Assembly: GCF_001552435.1 (NCBI RefSeq) | Contig: NZ_BCRE01000029.1 | Coordinates: 1 to 50,366, forward strand | Direction of reading: 5' to 3' | DNA length: 50,366 nucleotides | Source of the DNA: Kribbia dieselivorans NBRC 106261 | GTDB taxonomy: Bacteria > Actinomycetota > Actinomycetes > Actinomycetales > Dermatophilaceae | Shown here: positions 39,570 through 48,366 of the stretch, one piece after another | How positions within the stretch are numbered: the first letter of the stretch is position 1 | How the letters are laid out: every line of letters begins with the position of its first letter | Notes under the pieces: generated by a model | The model's input: the letters and a program-made list of their open reading frames with translations, nothing else | What the model was told of the DNA's origin: nothing | The model's database searches: none | Program-made: the position numbers and the translations under genes

Positions 39570-41099
39570 ATGACACACCTACCCCACCCGACCCGACGGA
39601 GCGTGCTGCTCGGCGGCCTGGGCGCCCTCGGCGTGACCACGCTCGGTGCCTGCGCCCGCTCGACCGCGGCGGACAGCGGCATTGCGTCGTCCTTCCCCGG
39701 ACCGTCCTCCCTCTCACCGACGGCGGGGCAGCGGGTGGTTTCGCGGACGCTGACGGCCCGCCGGCGCACCGTCGACCTCGGCGGACCGAAGGTGTCCACC
39801 TGGACCTACGGCAACTCCGTGCCCGGGCCGGTGCTGCGTGCGAACGTCGGTGACGTCCTGCGCGTGACGCTCGACAACCGGCTGCCGGAGGACACGACGA
39901 TCCACTGGCACGGCATCGCGCTGCGCCAGGCCGCCGACGGCGTGCCCGGCCTGACGCAGAATCCGGTGGCGCCTGGCGAGAAGTTCGTCTACGAGTTCGC
40001 CGTGCCGGACCCGGGTACCTACTTCTTCCACCCGCACGTCGGCGTCCAGCTCGACCGCGGGTTGTACGCGCCGCTGATCATCGACGATCCGCGGGAGCCG
40101 GGCGACTACGACGCCGAGTGGATCATCGTCCTTGACGACTGGGTTGACGGCACCGGCCGCACCCCGGATGACGTGCTCGAGGAGTTGATCGCGGCCGGCG
40201 GGTCGGGTGGGTCCGGCGGCATGGGTGGGATGGACCACGGCTCCGGCGACATGGGTGGGATGGACCACGGCTCCGGCGACATGGGTGGGATGTCCATGGG
40301 CGCCTCGCCGTGGGGTGACGCCGGCGATGTCACCTACCCGTACTTCCTCGTCAACGGCCGGGTGGCGACGGCCCCGGAGACGTTCCGTGCCAAGGCCGGT
40401 CAGCGCGTCCGGCTGCGGATCATCAACGCCGCGTCCGACACGATCTTCACCGTCGCGCTCGGCGGGCACCGACTGCGGATCACGCACACCGACGGCTTCC
40501 CGGTGAAGCCGGCGGAGGTCGACGCCTTCTACATCGGGATGGGGGAGCGGTACGACGCCATCGTCACGCTGGAGGACGGTGTCTTTCCGCTGGTCGCGCG
40601 ACCCTTTGGCAAGACGAGTGGCGGCCAGGCCGTGGCCTTGGTCCGGACGGCTTCGGGACGGGCCCCATCGGCCGGCGTCAACCCGAGCGAGCTCAGTGGG
40701 CAGGTGCTCATCGGCTCGGATCTGCAGCCGGCGGAGTCCGCCCGACTCGCGGACCGGGATGCCGACGCGCAGGTCGATCTGGCCCTCCAAGGCTCGATGC
40801 AGCCCTATCAGTGGGGCATCAACGGAGCGCCGTTCGGTCAGAACGAGGCCCTGCACGTAGGCGAGGGGCAGCGGCTGCGGATCAAGGCCGTCAACCAGAC
40901 CATGATGACCCACCCCCTGCACGTGCACGGGCACACCTTCGCGCTGCCGTCGGGCCTGCGCAAGGACACCCTTCTGATGGCCCCGATGGAGTCCTTCGCG
41001 CTCGAGGTCGAGGCCGACAACCCGGGGAACTGGGCGGTGCACTGCCACAACGCCTACCACGGCGAGGCCGGGATGATGATCGCGCTGAACTACTCCTGA
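39570..41099 (+). CDS. Multicopper oxidase, Tat-exported, Met-rich
   Basis: Extracytoplasmic copper oxidase, probably oxidising Cu(I) as in mycobacterial MmcO; 509 residues. The ATG at 39570 gives a twin-arginine signal (TRRSVLLGGLGALG) with a possible lipobox LGAC. All copper-site motifs are visible: HWHG (His112, His114), HPHVG (His154, His156), HPLHVHGH (from His448), and HCHNAYHGEAGMM (His491, Cys492, His493, His497). A Met/His-rich insert of GGMDHGSGDM repeats lies near residues 215-243. Likely co-transcribed with the SHOCT gene. Confidence 0.95.
   Translation: MTHLPHPTRRSVLLGGLGALGVTTLGACARSTAADSGIASSFPGPSSLSPTAGQRVVSRTLTARRRTVDLGGPKVSTWTYGNSVPGPVLRANVGDVLRVTLDNRLPEDTTIHWHGIALRQAADGVPGLTQNPVAPGEKFVYEFAVPDPGTYFFHPHVGVQLDRGLYAPLIIDDPREPGDYDAEWIIVLDDWVDGTGRTPDDVLEELIAAGGSGGSGGMGGMDHGSGDMGGMDHGSGDMGGMSMGASPWGDAGDVTYPYFLVNGRVATAPETFRAKAGQRVRLRIINAASDTIFTVALGGHRLRITHTDGFPVKPAEVDAFYIGMGERYDAIVTLEDGVFPLVARPFGKTSGGQAVALVRTASGRAPSAGVNPSELSGQVLIGSDLQPAESARLADRDADAQVDLALQGSMQPYQWGINGAPFGQNEALHVGEGQRLRIKAVNQTMMTHPLHVHGHTFALPSGLRKDTLLMAPMESFALEVEADNPGNWAVHCHNAYHGEAGMMIALNYS
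40221..40296 (+). repeat. 30-bp tandem repeats encoding the Met/His-rich loop
   Basis: Two exact 30-bp copies (40221-40250 and 40251-40280) plus a 16-bp partial third, in frame in the multicopper oxidase gene. Each encodes MGGMDHGSGD. Confidence 0.9.
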
Positions 41100-41127
41100 C
41101 CTCAACGTTCGTCCTGGCCGGCTGACC

Positions 41128-41222
41128 TCACCAGTACAGCCGCGACTCCACATCGTCGATGCCCTTGAGCGCGTCGTGGTCGGCACGACGCAGCGGATGC
41201 CCGGTCCTCGGCCACCGCGAGT
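41128..41222 (-). pseudogene. Frameshifted 3' fragment of nucS
   Basis: Minus-strand translation gives [17 protein letters not shown] and a stop, closely matching the resident NucS C-terminus ([15 protein letters not shown]). Hand alignment with 23172-23247 shows 8 differences in 76 positions, two of them single-base deletions that break the frame. No upstream part of nucS is present. It lies between the island's last gene and the right palindrome copy. Confidence 0.85.
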
Positions 41223-41238
41223 GCCGACGACATCGCCC

Positions 41239-41304
41239 CCCTCACGGTTCGAGGTATGACCGACCGCTGTAACGGTCGGTCATACCTCGAACCGCGAGAG
41301 GGCG
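41239..41304. repeat. 66-bp palindromic repeat, right copy (hairpin family A)
   Basis: Identical over 66 bp to 26817-26882; the sequences diverge immediately on both sides. Being palindromic, the pair can be read as either direct or inverted repeats flanking the island. Confidence 0.9.
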
Positions 41305-41602
41305 GGAGTGCGGTAGGGGCGGCTGGGCCTACACGTGGTCCGCCAGCTCAACACACCAACCTTGGGATTTCCTGTGTGAACTGCACGCATGCGGGTGTAC
41401 CCTACGGGTCTGGACGGCAGCGCTGTCCACAGAGGCGGCGTGACTCGCCGCCAGTAGATCCAGAAGACCCTCTCGGGCCATGGGACGTGCTTGGCTCACG
41501 CCCGCCCACACACAGCAGCCCTACGTGGGGCGATGTGGCCCTGCGTGCCGCTGCCGATCGTCGGTCGTCGACGCCCGGACGGCCATGATCAGAGGATTTC
41601 GC
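41305..41602 (+). other. Non-coding leader of the surface-protein gene
   Basis: No gene is supported here. The region holds TGTGAA (41376) and TACCCT (41399) with a 17-bp spacer as a weak promoter candidate, and a perfect 7-bp hairpin GGCGGCG-TGACT-CGCCGCC (41432-41450) in what would be a long 5' untranslated region. AGAGG at 41591 fits an ATG at 41603. Confidence 0.4.
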
Positions 41603-43657
41603 ATGTTCTCAGCACATCGTCGTGCTCGTCGTGCTCGCCGAACACGGCCAACCACGCGCGCCACCGTGACGCGAACGCTCATCGGTTCCGTCCTCGCGTT
41701 GCTCCTTGCTCTCACGGCATGGGTTCCAACGGCTTTCGCCAACCATTATCAGGCCTCGCTCGACGGAAATGGGGTTCAGCCGCCGAGCATCTTCCAGATC
41801 GACAATGACGCCAACCTCGTCGTCGACCCCAGCACCGCGGCCACCAAGGACTGGGCCAACGTCACCCAGACCTTCAGCGTCGACAAGCCGACGGGCCAGA
41901 CCGACAACTCGTACAAGGGCGGCGTCAAGGAGGACACCACCTGTCCGGATGAGACCACCGGCAGCATCCCGAACAACAAGAGCGACCTGCTCCAGTTCGG
42001 TACGTGGACCGAGGATGGGTCACCGGGCTACCTCCACATGTACTGGGTCCGGGTGAGCGACCCGTCCGGCACGACGCTGATGGACTTCGAGTTCAACCAG
42101 TCCACGGCGACCTGCGCCATCGGCCCGAACAAGGTGCGGACCGACGGCGACCTGCTCATCGAATACTCCATCGTTCAGGGTGGTGCCCGCGCGGTCATGA
42201 CCTTGCGGCGCTGGAGCAGTGCCAACCAGGCCTGGGGCAACCCGGTCGACATCACCAGCGACGCCCACGCCGCCGGCACCATCAACGAGACCGCCATTCC
42301 GGCCGGTACCGACCAGCTCGACCTCGACGGCAACGGGACGCTCGACCCCATGCCGGCGATGAGTCCTCGCACGTTCGGCGAGGCCTCGGTCGACCTCAAC
42401 GTCATCTTCGACAGCACCAAGTGCCAGTCCTTCGGGTCCGCGATGCTCAAGAGCCGGTCCTCCGACTCCTTCACGTCACAGCTCAAGGACTTCATCAGCC
42501 CGATCCCGCTGACGCTGACCAACTGCGGCAAGGTCCAGATCACCAAGCAGACCGACCCCGACAAGGCCACCCAGTCGTTCGACTACACGAAGACGTTCGC
42601 GACCGACCCCACATCGGCCAACACCTTCTCGCTCAAGGACGACGAGACGAAGTCGTTCGACAACGTGCTCTTCGGCAGCGGCTACACGGTCACCGAGAAC
42701 GCCCTCCCGACCGGCTGGAGCTTCGTCAACCTCGATTGCTCGGCCAGCACGGGCGGAGTCTCGTACACGGTGGACCAGAGCACTCGAACGGTGACGTTCT
42801 CGATCGGGGACGCCAATGACTTCCTCAAGTGCACCTACTCCAACAAGGCACTGGCCAAGTTGACCGTCGTCAAGAAGGTCAACGACAGCCCCAGCGGCCA
42901 AGCGTTCGCGTTCACCAGCACCGGTGGGCTCAGCCCGTCCAGCTTCTCGCTGACCCCGACCGGCACGGGCACCGCCGGGGCGGACTCGAAGGTCTTCGAC
43001 AACATCGCGACCGGTCCGTACTCCGTCGCCGAGACCGTGCCGGCCGGCTGGAACCTCGCCGGCGCGACCTGCAGCAACGGCAACGACCCCTCGGCCATCA
43101 CGCTCGCCGCCGGTGATGACGTGACCTGCACGTTCACCAACGAGCGGGAGCGCGGTGCGATCGAGATCACGAAGACGCGCAAGCACGCGGCCGCGACCGG
43201 TGGTCAGGGTCCGCAGTCCGGCGTGTCCTTCACCGTGACCGGCACGAACCTCGGCGAGTCGAAGAACGTCACGATCACCACCGACGCCGCCGGCAAGGCG
43301 TGTGTCTCGGGGCTGCTCTACGGCGCCTACACCGTCAAGGAGTCCGTCCCGGCCGGGTACGTCAACCACAACGACAGCAAGTCCGTGACCGTCTCGGCCG
43401 AGGCGAACTGTGGCTCGGCCGTGGCCGCCGCCGCGCCGGTGTCGTTCGTGAACACGCCGCTGACCGACGTCACGGTGGACGTCAAGAGCCAGATCCCGGG
43501 CGGCACGGCCTCGACGATCAGTTGTGTCGATGGCGACGGCACCCTGGTCAAGCGTGACCTGACCAACGCGCCCGGCGATGTCTCGCTGTCGATGAAGGAC
43601 CTCGAGCCGACCGCGCCGAAGACCACGCTGGTCTGCACCATCGTCGTCGACCCGTGA
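41603..43657 (+). CDS. Secreted SpaA/prealbumin-like repeat surface protein
   Basis: Protein of 684 residues. A basic N-terminus and signal peptide (RTLIGSVLALLLALTAWVPT, cut near AFA-NHY) precede a ~280-residue N-terminal domain. At least three prealbumin/SpaA-like beta repeats follow, each with a K-x-T/ITK start and a YTVTENALPTGW, YSVAETVPAGW or YTVKESVPAGY end. Such folds build pili and adhesins in Gram-positives. No LPxTG motif, C-terminal membrane helix or basic tail is present, so the protein is probably released or bound non-covalently. An upstream ATG at 41480 or 41585 is possible, but AGAGG favours 41603. Confidence 0.8.
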   Translation: MFSAHRRARRARRTRPTTRATVTRTLIGSVLALLLALTAWVPTAFANHYQASLDGNGVQPPSIFQIDNDANLVVDPSTAATKDWANVTQTFSVDKPTGQTDNSYKGGVKEDTTCPDETTGSIPNNKSDLLQFGTWTEDGSPGYLHMYWVRVSDPSGTTLMDFEFNQSTATCAIGPNKVRTDGDLLIEYSIVQGGARAVMTLRRWSSANQAWGNPVDITSDAHAAGTINETAIPAGTDQLDLDGNGTLDPMPAMSPRTFGEASVDLNVIFDSTKCQSFGSAMLKSRSSDSFTSQLKDFISPIPLTLTNCGKVQITKQTDPDKATQSFDYTKTFATDPTSANTFSLKDDETKSFDNVLFGSGYTVTENALPTGWSFVNLDCSASTGGVSYTVDQSTRTVTFSIGDANDFLKCTYSNKALAKLTVVKKVNDSPSGQAFAFTSTGGLSPSSFSLTPTGTGTAGADSKVFDNIATGPYSVAETVPAGWNLAGATCSNGNDPSAITLAAGDDVTCTFTNERERGAIEITKTRKHAAATGGQGPQSGVSFTVTGTNLGESKNVTITTDAAGKACVSGLLYGAYTVKESVPAGYVNHNDSKSVTVSAEANCGSAVAAAAPVSFVNTPLTDVTVDVKSQIPGGTASTISCVDGDGTLVKRDLTNAPGDVSLSMKDLEPTAPKTTLVCTIVVDP

Positions 43658-43705
43658 CACGTCGGGCCTGACCCAGGTCTGCGCCCCCTGTGGAAGACTC
43701 GCGGC

Positions 43706-44002
43706 ATGCCCCGGGCCAACCGCAACCGTCGGGACCACGTACCGCTGAACCTGGAGCGGCTACGTGGTCTCGACGCGCGGGTGACATGGTCGGGGCGCAC
43801 CTGGTTCGTCCGGCAACTGAGCGGAGCGTCGTCGACGCGCGCCTATCGCTGCCCGGGCTGCCAGCAGGAACTCCTGCCCGGCACACCACACGTCGTCGTC
43901 TGGCCGGTCGACGGGCTCGGCGGGGTCGACCACCGTCGGCACTGGCACAACTCCTGCTGGAAGGCCCGTGATCAGGGGCGCTCCGGCGGCGGCCGGATGT
44001 GA
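43706..44002 (+). CDS. Small CxxC protein, conserved in actinobacteria
   Basis: Protein of 98 residues with a single CxxC (YRCPGCQQELLPGTPHVVVW) and a downstream RRHWHNSCWKAR, together a likely zinc site (three Cys plus His). It resembles actinobacterial proteins annotated loosely as ATP/GTP-binding, but no P-loop is visible. AAGACT lies 6 nt before the ATG. Function unknown. Confidence 0.7.
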   Translation: MPRANRNRRDHVPLNLERLRGLDARVTWSGRTWFVRQLSGASSTRAYRCPGCQQELLPGTPHVVVWPVDGLGGVDHRRHWHNSCWKARDQGRSGGGRM

Positions 44003-44026
44003 CGACGCTCCGCCCCTCAAAGTCGC

Positions 44027-44072
44027 ATTCGAGGTATTGGCGACCGCTGCAACGGTCGCCAATACCTCGAAT
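44027..44072. terminator. Bidirectional hairpin between converging genes (hairpin family A)
   Basis: Perfect 20-bp arms (44027-44046 and 44053-44072) around CTGCAA. Outer ATTCGAGGTAT and inner CGACCG match the palindromes at 26817 and 41239, while the middle of the arm differs with compensating changes. It lies between the CxxC gene and ccr. Confidence 0.8.
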
Positions 44073-44102
44073 CGCGTGGGGGCGCGGGGGCGCGGGAAGG
44101 GA

Positions 44103-45446
44103 TCAGACGTTGCGGAAGCGGTTGATCTCCGTCTCGAACTGGGCACGCTTCTCGGTGTCGGTGACACCCAGGCCGGCCTCGGGAGCGAGGGTGAGCACGC
44201 CGACCTTGCCCTGGTGCTTGTTGTGGTGCACGTCGAGCGCGGCCTGACCGACCTCGTCGAGGGCGTAGGTCTTGCTCAGCGTCGGGTGCACGAGGCCGCG
44301 GTTGATGAGCTCGTTGGCCTCCCACGCCTCGCGGTAGTTCGCGAAGTGGCTGGAGATGATCTTCTTGAGGTTCATCCACAGGTAGCGGTTGTCGTACTCG
44401 TGCATGTAGCCCGAGGTGGACGCACAGGTGACGATGGTGCCACCCTTGCGCGCGACGTAGACCGAGGCGCCGAAGGTCTCGCGACCCGGGTGCTCGAAGA
44501 CGACGTCCACGTCGTGGCCACCGGTGAGCTCGCGGATCTTGCCGCCGAGGCGCTTCCACTCCTTCGGGCTCTGCGTCCCGTCCTCGTTCCAGAAGCGGTA
44601 GCCCTCGGCGCGGCGGTCGATGACGTGCTCGGCGCCCATGGCGCGGCAGAGGTCGGCCTTGTCGGGGGAGGAGACGACACAGATCGGCTCGGCACCGGAG
44701 GCCAGCGCCATCTGCGTGGCGTACGAGCCCAGACCACCCGAGGCACCCCAGATGAGCACGCGGTCGCCGAGCTTGAGGGCGGCGCCGTTCTTCGAGATGA
44801 GCTGGCGGTAGGCGGTGGAGTTCACCAGACCGGGGGAGGCGGCCTCCTCCCACGACAGGTGGGCCGGCTTCGGCATGAGCTGGTTGGCCTTGACGATGGC
44901 GAGCTCGGCCAGACCACCGAAGTTGGTCTCGAAGCCCCAGATCCGCTGCTGCGGGTCCATCATCGTGTCGTTGTGGCCGTCGGCGTCCTCGAGCTCGACG
45001 CTCAGGCAGTGCGCGACGACGTCGGTGCCCGGCTTCCACTTGGTCACGCCGGGGCCGGTGCGCAGCACGACGCCGGCCAGGTCGGAGCCGACGATGTGGT
45101 ACGGCAGGTCGTGGCGCTTGGCGTACTCCGAGGTGCGGCCGTAACGCTCGAGGAAGCCGAAGGTCGGCAGCGGCTCGAAGATCGAGGTCCACACGGTGTT
45201 GTAGTTGATCGCGGAGGCCATGACGGCCACGAGCGCCTCACCGGGAGCGAGCTCCGGCAGCGCGACCTCGTCGACATGCAGCGACTTGCGAGGGTCCTTG
45301 TCCCAGGTCGCGACACCCTCGAACATGCCGGTCTCGTCCTTGTGGACGGTGGCGGCCCGGTAGGACTCGGGAAGCGCCATCCCTGCAAAGGTGGCTTCGG
45401 TGCGGTCGCCCGCCATGATGGCGTCGCGGATCTGCTCCATGGACAT
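44103..45446 (-). CDS. ccr: Crotonyl-CoA carboxylase/reductase
   Basis: Reductively carboxylates crotonyl-CoA with NADPH to (2S)-ethylmalonyl-CoA, the key step of the ethylmalonyl-CoA pathway. Exactly 447 residues, the standard family length, using ATG 45446 with GAGG upstream; the frame extends further but without similarity. Typical sequences are ESYRAATVHKDETGMFEGV, YGRTSEYAKRHDLPYHIVGS, the NADPH motif IWGASGGLGSYATQMA, FEHPGRETFG, and STSGYMHEYDNRYLWMNLKK. Confidence 0.97.
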   Translation of the reverse strand: MSMEQIRDAIMAGDRTEATFAGMALPESYRAATVHKDETGMFEGVATWDKDPRKSLHVDEVALPELAPGEALVAVMASAINYNTVWTSIFEPLPTFGFLERYGRTSEYAKRHDLPYHIVGSDLAGVVLRTGPGVTKWKPGTDVVAHCLSVELEDADGHNDTMMDPQQRIWGFETNFGGLAELAIVKANQLMPKPAHLSWEEAASPGLVNSTAYRQLISKNGAALKLGDRVLIWGASGGLGSYATQMALASGAEPICVVSSPDKADLCRAMGAEHVIDRRAEGYRFWNEDGTQSPKEWKRLGGKIRELTGGHDVDVVFEHPGRETFGASVYVARKGGTIVTCASTSGYMHEYDNRYLWMNLKKIISSHFANYREAWEANELINRGLVHPTLSKTYALDEVGQAALDVHHNKHQGKVGVLTLAPEAGLGVTDTEKRAQFETEINRFRNV

Positions 45447-45566
45447 GTGATTCCTCAGTCCTCTTGGGTTTCGGATACTTGAGGTGGAAGTTACTGGCAA
45501 TTCAGGTGACGGGGGAGTGCCCGAGCGGGTGATGTCACTCACCCCGCCACGCGTGCCGCGACCTGA

Positions 45567-45995
45567 TCAGTGCCCCTCGGAGCTCGGTTCGACGAGTTCG
45601 ACGAGCACGCCACCGGCGTCCTTCGGGTGAATGAAGTTGATACGCGAGTTCGACGTGCCGCGCTTGGGCTCGGGGTAGAGCAGGCGCACGCCGCGCTCGC
45701 GCAGGGTGGCGCTGACGGCGTCGATGTCCTCGACACGATAGGCCATCTGCTGCATGCCCGGGCCGCTCTTGCCGAGGAACTTGGCAATCGTCGACTCCTC
45801 GTTGAGGGGAGCGAGCAGCTGGATGTGCGAGCCGGAGCCGCCCACGGCCATCATGGCCTCGCGCACACCCTGCTCCTCGTTGACCTCCTCGTGCGCCAGG
45901 GTCATCCCGTAGGTGTCCCGGTAGAAGGCGATGGCGACGTCGAGGTCGGGAACGGCGATGCCGACGTGGTCGATGGCGGTGAACAGATCAGTCAT
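45567..45995 (-). CDS. mce: Methylmalonyl-CoA/ethylmalonyl-CoA epimerase
   Basis: Vicinal-oxygen-chelate enzyme of 142 residues that interconverts the epimers of methylmalonyl- and ethylmalonyl-CoA, linking Ccr to the mutase. Metal ligands are in [25 protein letters not shown] and VLVELVEP. The family motif [13 protein letters not shown] is present. TACTCT 7 nt before the ATG suggests a leaderless transcript. It lies upstream of ccr on the same strand, 120 bp apart. Confidence 0.95.
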   Translation of the reverse strand: MTDLFTAIDHVGIAVPDLDVAIAFYRDTYGMTLAHEEVNEEQGVREAMMAVGGSGSHIQLLAPLNEESTIAKFLGKSGPGMQQMAYRVEDIDAVSATLRERGVRLLYPEPKRGTSNSRINFIHPKDAGGVLVELVEPSSEGH

Positions 45996-46182
45996 GCCGC
46001 CCAGAGTATTGATCGCACGGGCCGCGCGGGAGTCCGGCGACACAGGTGTGAGATGTGGCACCGTCCGCGCTCCGGTTGGCCCCTCGTGCGGCGTGGCACG
46101 GCTGGGTAGGCTGGCAGGTACGCGGATCGCGGTGACCCCGCCGGCCGATCCATCCGTCTCCGACCCCACTGGAGTGTCTCGC

Positions 46183-47385
46183 ATGAGCGATCGTCCCGTT
46201 TCCGTCATCGTTGCCGGTGCTCGCACGCCCATGGGCCGCATGAGTGGCTCCCTGAAGGGCTTCTCGGCCTCCGACCTCGGCGCCGTCGCCATCAAGGGCG
46301 CCCTGGACAAGGCCGGCGTCAAGGGTGAGGACGTCGACTACGTCATCATGGGCCAGGTCCTGTTCGCCGGTGAGGGCCAGATCCCGGCCCGCCAGGCCGC
46401 CGCCAAGGCCGGTATCCCGCTCGACGTCCCGGCCCTGTCGGTCAACAAGGTCTGCCTCTCCGGTGTCGACGCCATCGCGCTGGCCGACCAGCTCATCCGC
46501 GCCGGCGAGTTCGAGATCATCGTCGCCGGTGGTCAGGAGTCCATGACCAACGCGCCGCACCTGCTGACCAAGTCGCGTGACGGCTACAAGTACGGCGACG
46601 TCAACGTCAAGGACTCGATGGCCTTCGACGGTCTGCACGACATCCTCACCAACCAGGCGATGGGTTCCCTGACCGAGGCGTACAACGTCGACGAGGCCGC
46701 CACGACCCGCGAGGAGCAGGACACGTTCGCGGCGCGGTCGCACGAACTGGCCGCCAAGGCGTGGGCCAACGGCGTGTTCGACGACGAGGTCGTCACCGTC
46801 GAGATCCCGCAGCGCAAGGGTGACCCGGTGGCGTTCCGCGCCGACGAGGGCATCCGCGCCGAGACGACCGTCGAGTCCCTCGGCAAGCTGCGCCCGGCGT
46901 TCTCCAAGGACGGCACCATCACCGCCGGTTCCGCGTCGCAGATCTCCGACGGCGCGGCGGCCGTGGTCGTCATGAGCAAGGCGAAGGCCGAGGAGCTCGG
47001 TCTGACCTGGCTGGCCGAGATCGGCGCCCACGGCGTCGTCGCCGGCCCGAACTCCTCGCTGCAGGACCAGCCGGCCAACGCCATCGCCAAGGCCTGCGAG
47101 AAGGAGGGCATCACCCCCGCCGACCTCGACGTCGTCGAGATCAACGAGGCCTTCGCGGCCGTGGGCATCGCCTCGACCCGCAAGCTCGGGATCGACGCGG
47201 AGAAGGTCAACCCCAACGGTGGCGCCATCGCCATGGGTCACCCGCTGGGCATGTCCGGCGCCCGCATCACCCTGCACCTCGCGCTCGAGCTCGCGCGTCG
47301 CGGCGGTGGTGTCGGTGCCGCCGCGCTGTGCGGTGGCGGTGGCCAGGGCGACGCGCTGATCCTGCGCGTTCCTGCTCAGTCCTGA
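46183..47385 (+). CDS. Acetyl-CoA C-acetyltransferase (thiolase)
   Basis: Condenses two acetyl-CoA to acetoacetyl-CoA, or cleaves the product; 400 residues. Catalytic residues: the nucleophile Cys in [17 protein letters not shown], His in [13 protein letters not shown], and the second Cys in [12 protein letters not shown], with [12 protein letters not shown] lies 8 nt before the ATG. Its stop overlaps the meaB start, tying it to the mutase pathway. Confidence 0.96.
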   Translation: MSDRPVSVIVAGARTPMGRMSGSLKGFSASDLGAVAIKGALDKAGVKGEDVDYVIMGQVLFAGEGQIPARQAAAKAGIPLDVPALSVNKVCLSGVDAIALADQLIRAGEFEIIVAGGQESMTNAPHLLTKSRDGYKYGDVNVKDSMAFDGLHDILTNQAMGSLTEAYNVDEAATTREEQDTFAARSHELAAKAWANGVFDDEVVTVEIPQRKGDPVAFRADEGIRAETTVESLGKLRPAFSKDGTITAGSASQISDGAAAVVVMSKAKAEELGLTWLAEIGAHGVVAGPNSSLQDQPANAIAKACEKEGITPADLDVVEINEAFAAVGIASTRKLGIDAEKVNPNGGAIAMGHPLGMSGARITLHLALELARRGGGVGAAALCGGGGQGDALILRVPAQS

Positions 47386-48344
47386 TGTCACGCGCCGTCG
47401 ACGTCCCGGCCTTGGTCGAGCAGGCCAGGGCCGGGGCGCCGCGGGCGGTGGCCAGGCTGATCTCGCTCGTCGAGAGCGCCCACCCGGCGTTGCGTGAGGT
47501 CATGGCGGCGCTGATGCCGCACACCGGCCACGCGCACGTCATCGGCATCACCGGCTCGCCGGGGGCCGGCAAGTCCACGACGACGAACATGCTCGTGACG
47601 CAGCTGCGTCGGGCCGGCAAACGCGTCGGCGTGCTCGCCGTCGACCCCTCGTCCCCGTTCTCCGGCGGAGCGTTGCTCGGTGACCGGATCCGGATGGGTG
47701 ACCACGCGTCCGATCCGGGCGTGTTCATCCGCTCGATGGCCAGTCGCGGTCACCTCGGCGGGCTGTCCTGGTCGACGCCGCAGGCCCTGCGGGTGCTCGA
47801 CGCCGCCGGGTGCGATGTCATCATCGTCGAGACCGTCGGGGTGGGGCAGTCGGAGGTCGAGATCGCCGGGTTGGCCGACACGACGATCGTGCTGCTCGTG
47901 CCCGGTATGGGCGACGGGATCCAGGCGGCCAAGGCGGGCATCCTCGAGATCGGGGACGTGTTCGTCGTCAACAAGGCCGACCGTGACGGGGCCGACGCGA
48001 CGGTGCGCGACATCCGGCACATGATCGCGATGTCGGACCGCACCGAGCCCGGCCGGTGGCGCCCGCCGGTGCTCAAGACCGTGGCCGCCCGACTCGAGGG
48101 TGGCGCCGAGGTGGTCGCGGCCCTGGACGAGCACGCCGCGTGGATGACCGCCAACGGCACGCTCCACCGGCGGCGCGTGGCCCGGGCGGTGAACGAGGTC
48201 GAGGCGCTGGTGCTGGCCGAACTGCGCTCCCGCATGGGTGACCTGCGCGAGGGCCACCGGGTCGAGGAGCAGGCGGCGGCCGTCGTGGAGCGCCGGACCG
48301 ATCCGTACTCCGCCGCGGATCGCGTGCTCGCCGCCCTGAACTGA
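47385..48344 (+). CDS. meaB: Methylmalonyl-CoA mutase-associated GTPase MeaB
   Basis: G3E GTPase of 319 residues that protects and reloads AdoCbl-dependent acyl-CoA mutases. P-loop GSPGAGKST at 57-65, switch region VDPSSPFSGGALLGDRIRM, VETVGVGQSEVEIAG, and guanine specificity NKAD. ATG overlaps the thiolase stop (TGATG). The nearest mutase in the window is ecm, 27 kb away across the island. Confidence 0.96.
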   Translation: MSRAVDVPALVEQARAGAPRAVARLISLVESAHPALREVMAALMPHTGHAHVIGITGSPGAGKSTTTNMLVTQLRRAGKRVGVLAVDPSSPFSGGALLGDRIRMGDHASDPGVFIRSMASRGHLGGLSWSTPQALRVLDAAGCDVIIVETVGVGQSEVEIAGLADTTIVLLVPGMGDGIQAAKAGILEIGDVFVVNKADRDGADATVRDIRHMIAMSDRTEPGRWRPPVLKTVAARLEGGAEVVAALDEHAAWMTANGTLHRRRVARAVNEVEALVLAELRSRMGDLREGHRVEEQAAAVVERRTDPYSAADRVLAALN

Positions 48345-48366
48345 GGCCGTGGCTAGGATGGCGGAT

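Noticed and set aside
41399-41412. TACCCTACGGGT as a third CsoR-type operator
   Set aside because: The arms are only 4-5 bp and lack the ATACCCC/GGGGTAT heptamers shared by the two accepted sites.
41480-41602. Upstream ATG (41480) as start of the surface protein
   Set aside because: The extra residues before the basic signal-peptide region are Cys/Arg-rich and unlike a signal peptide. AGAGG is correctly spaced for 41603.
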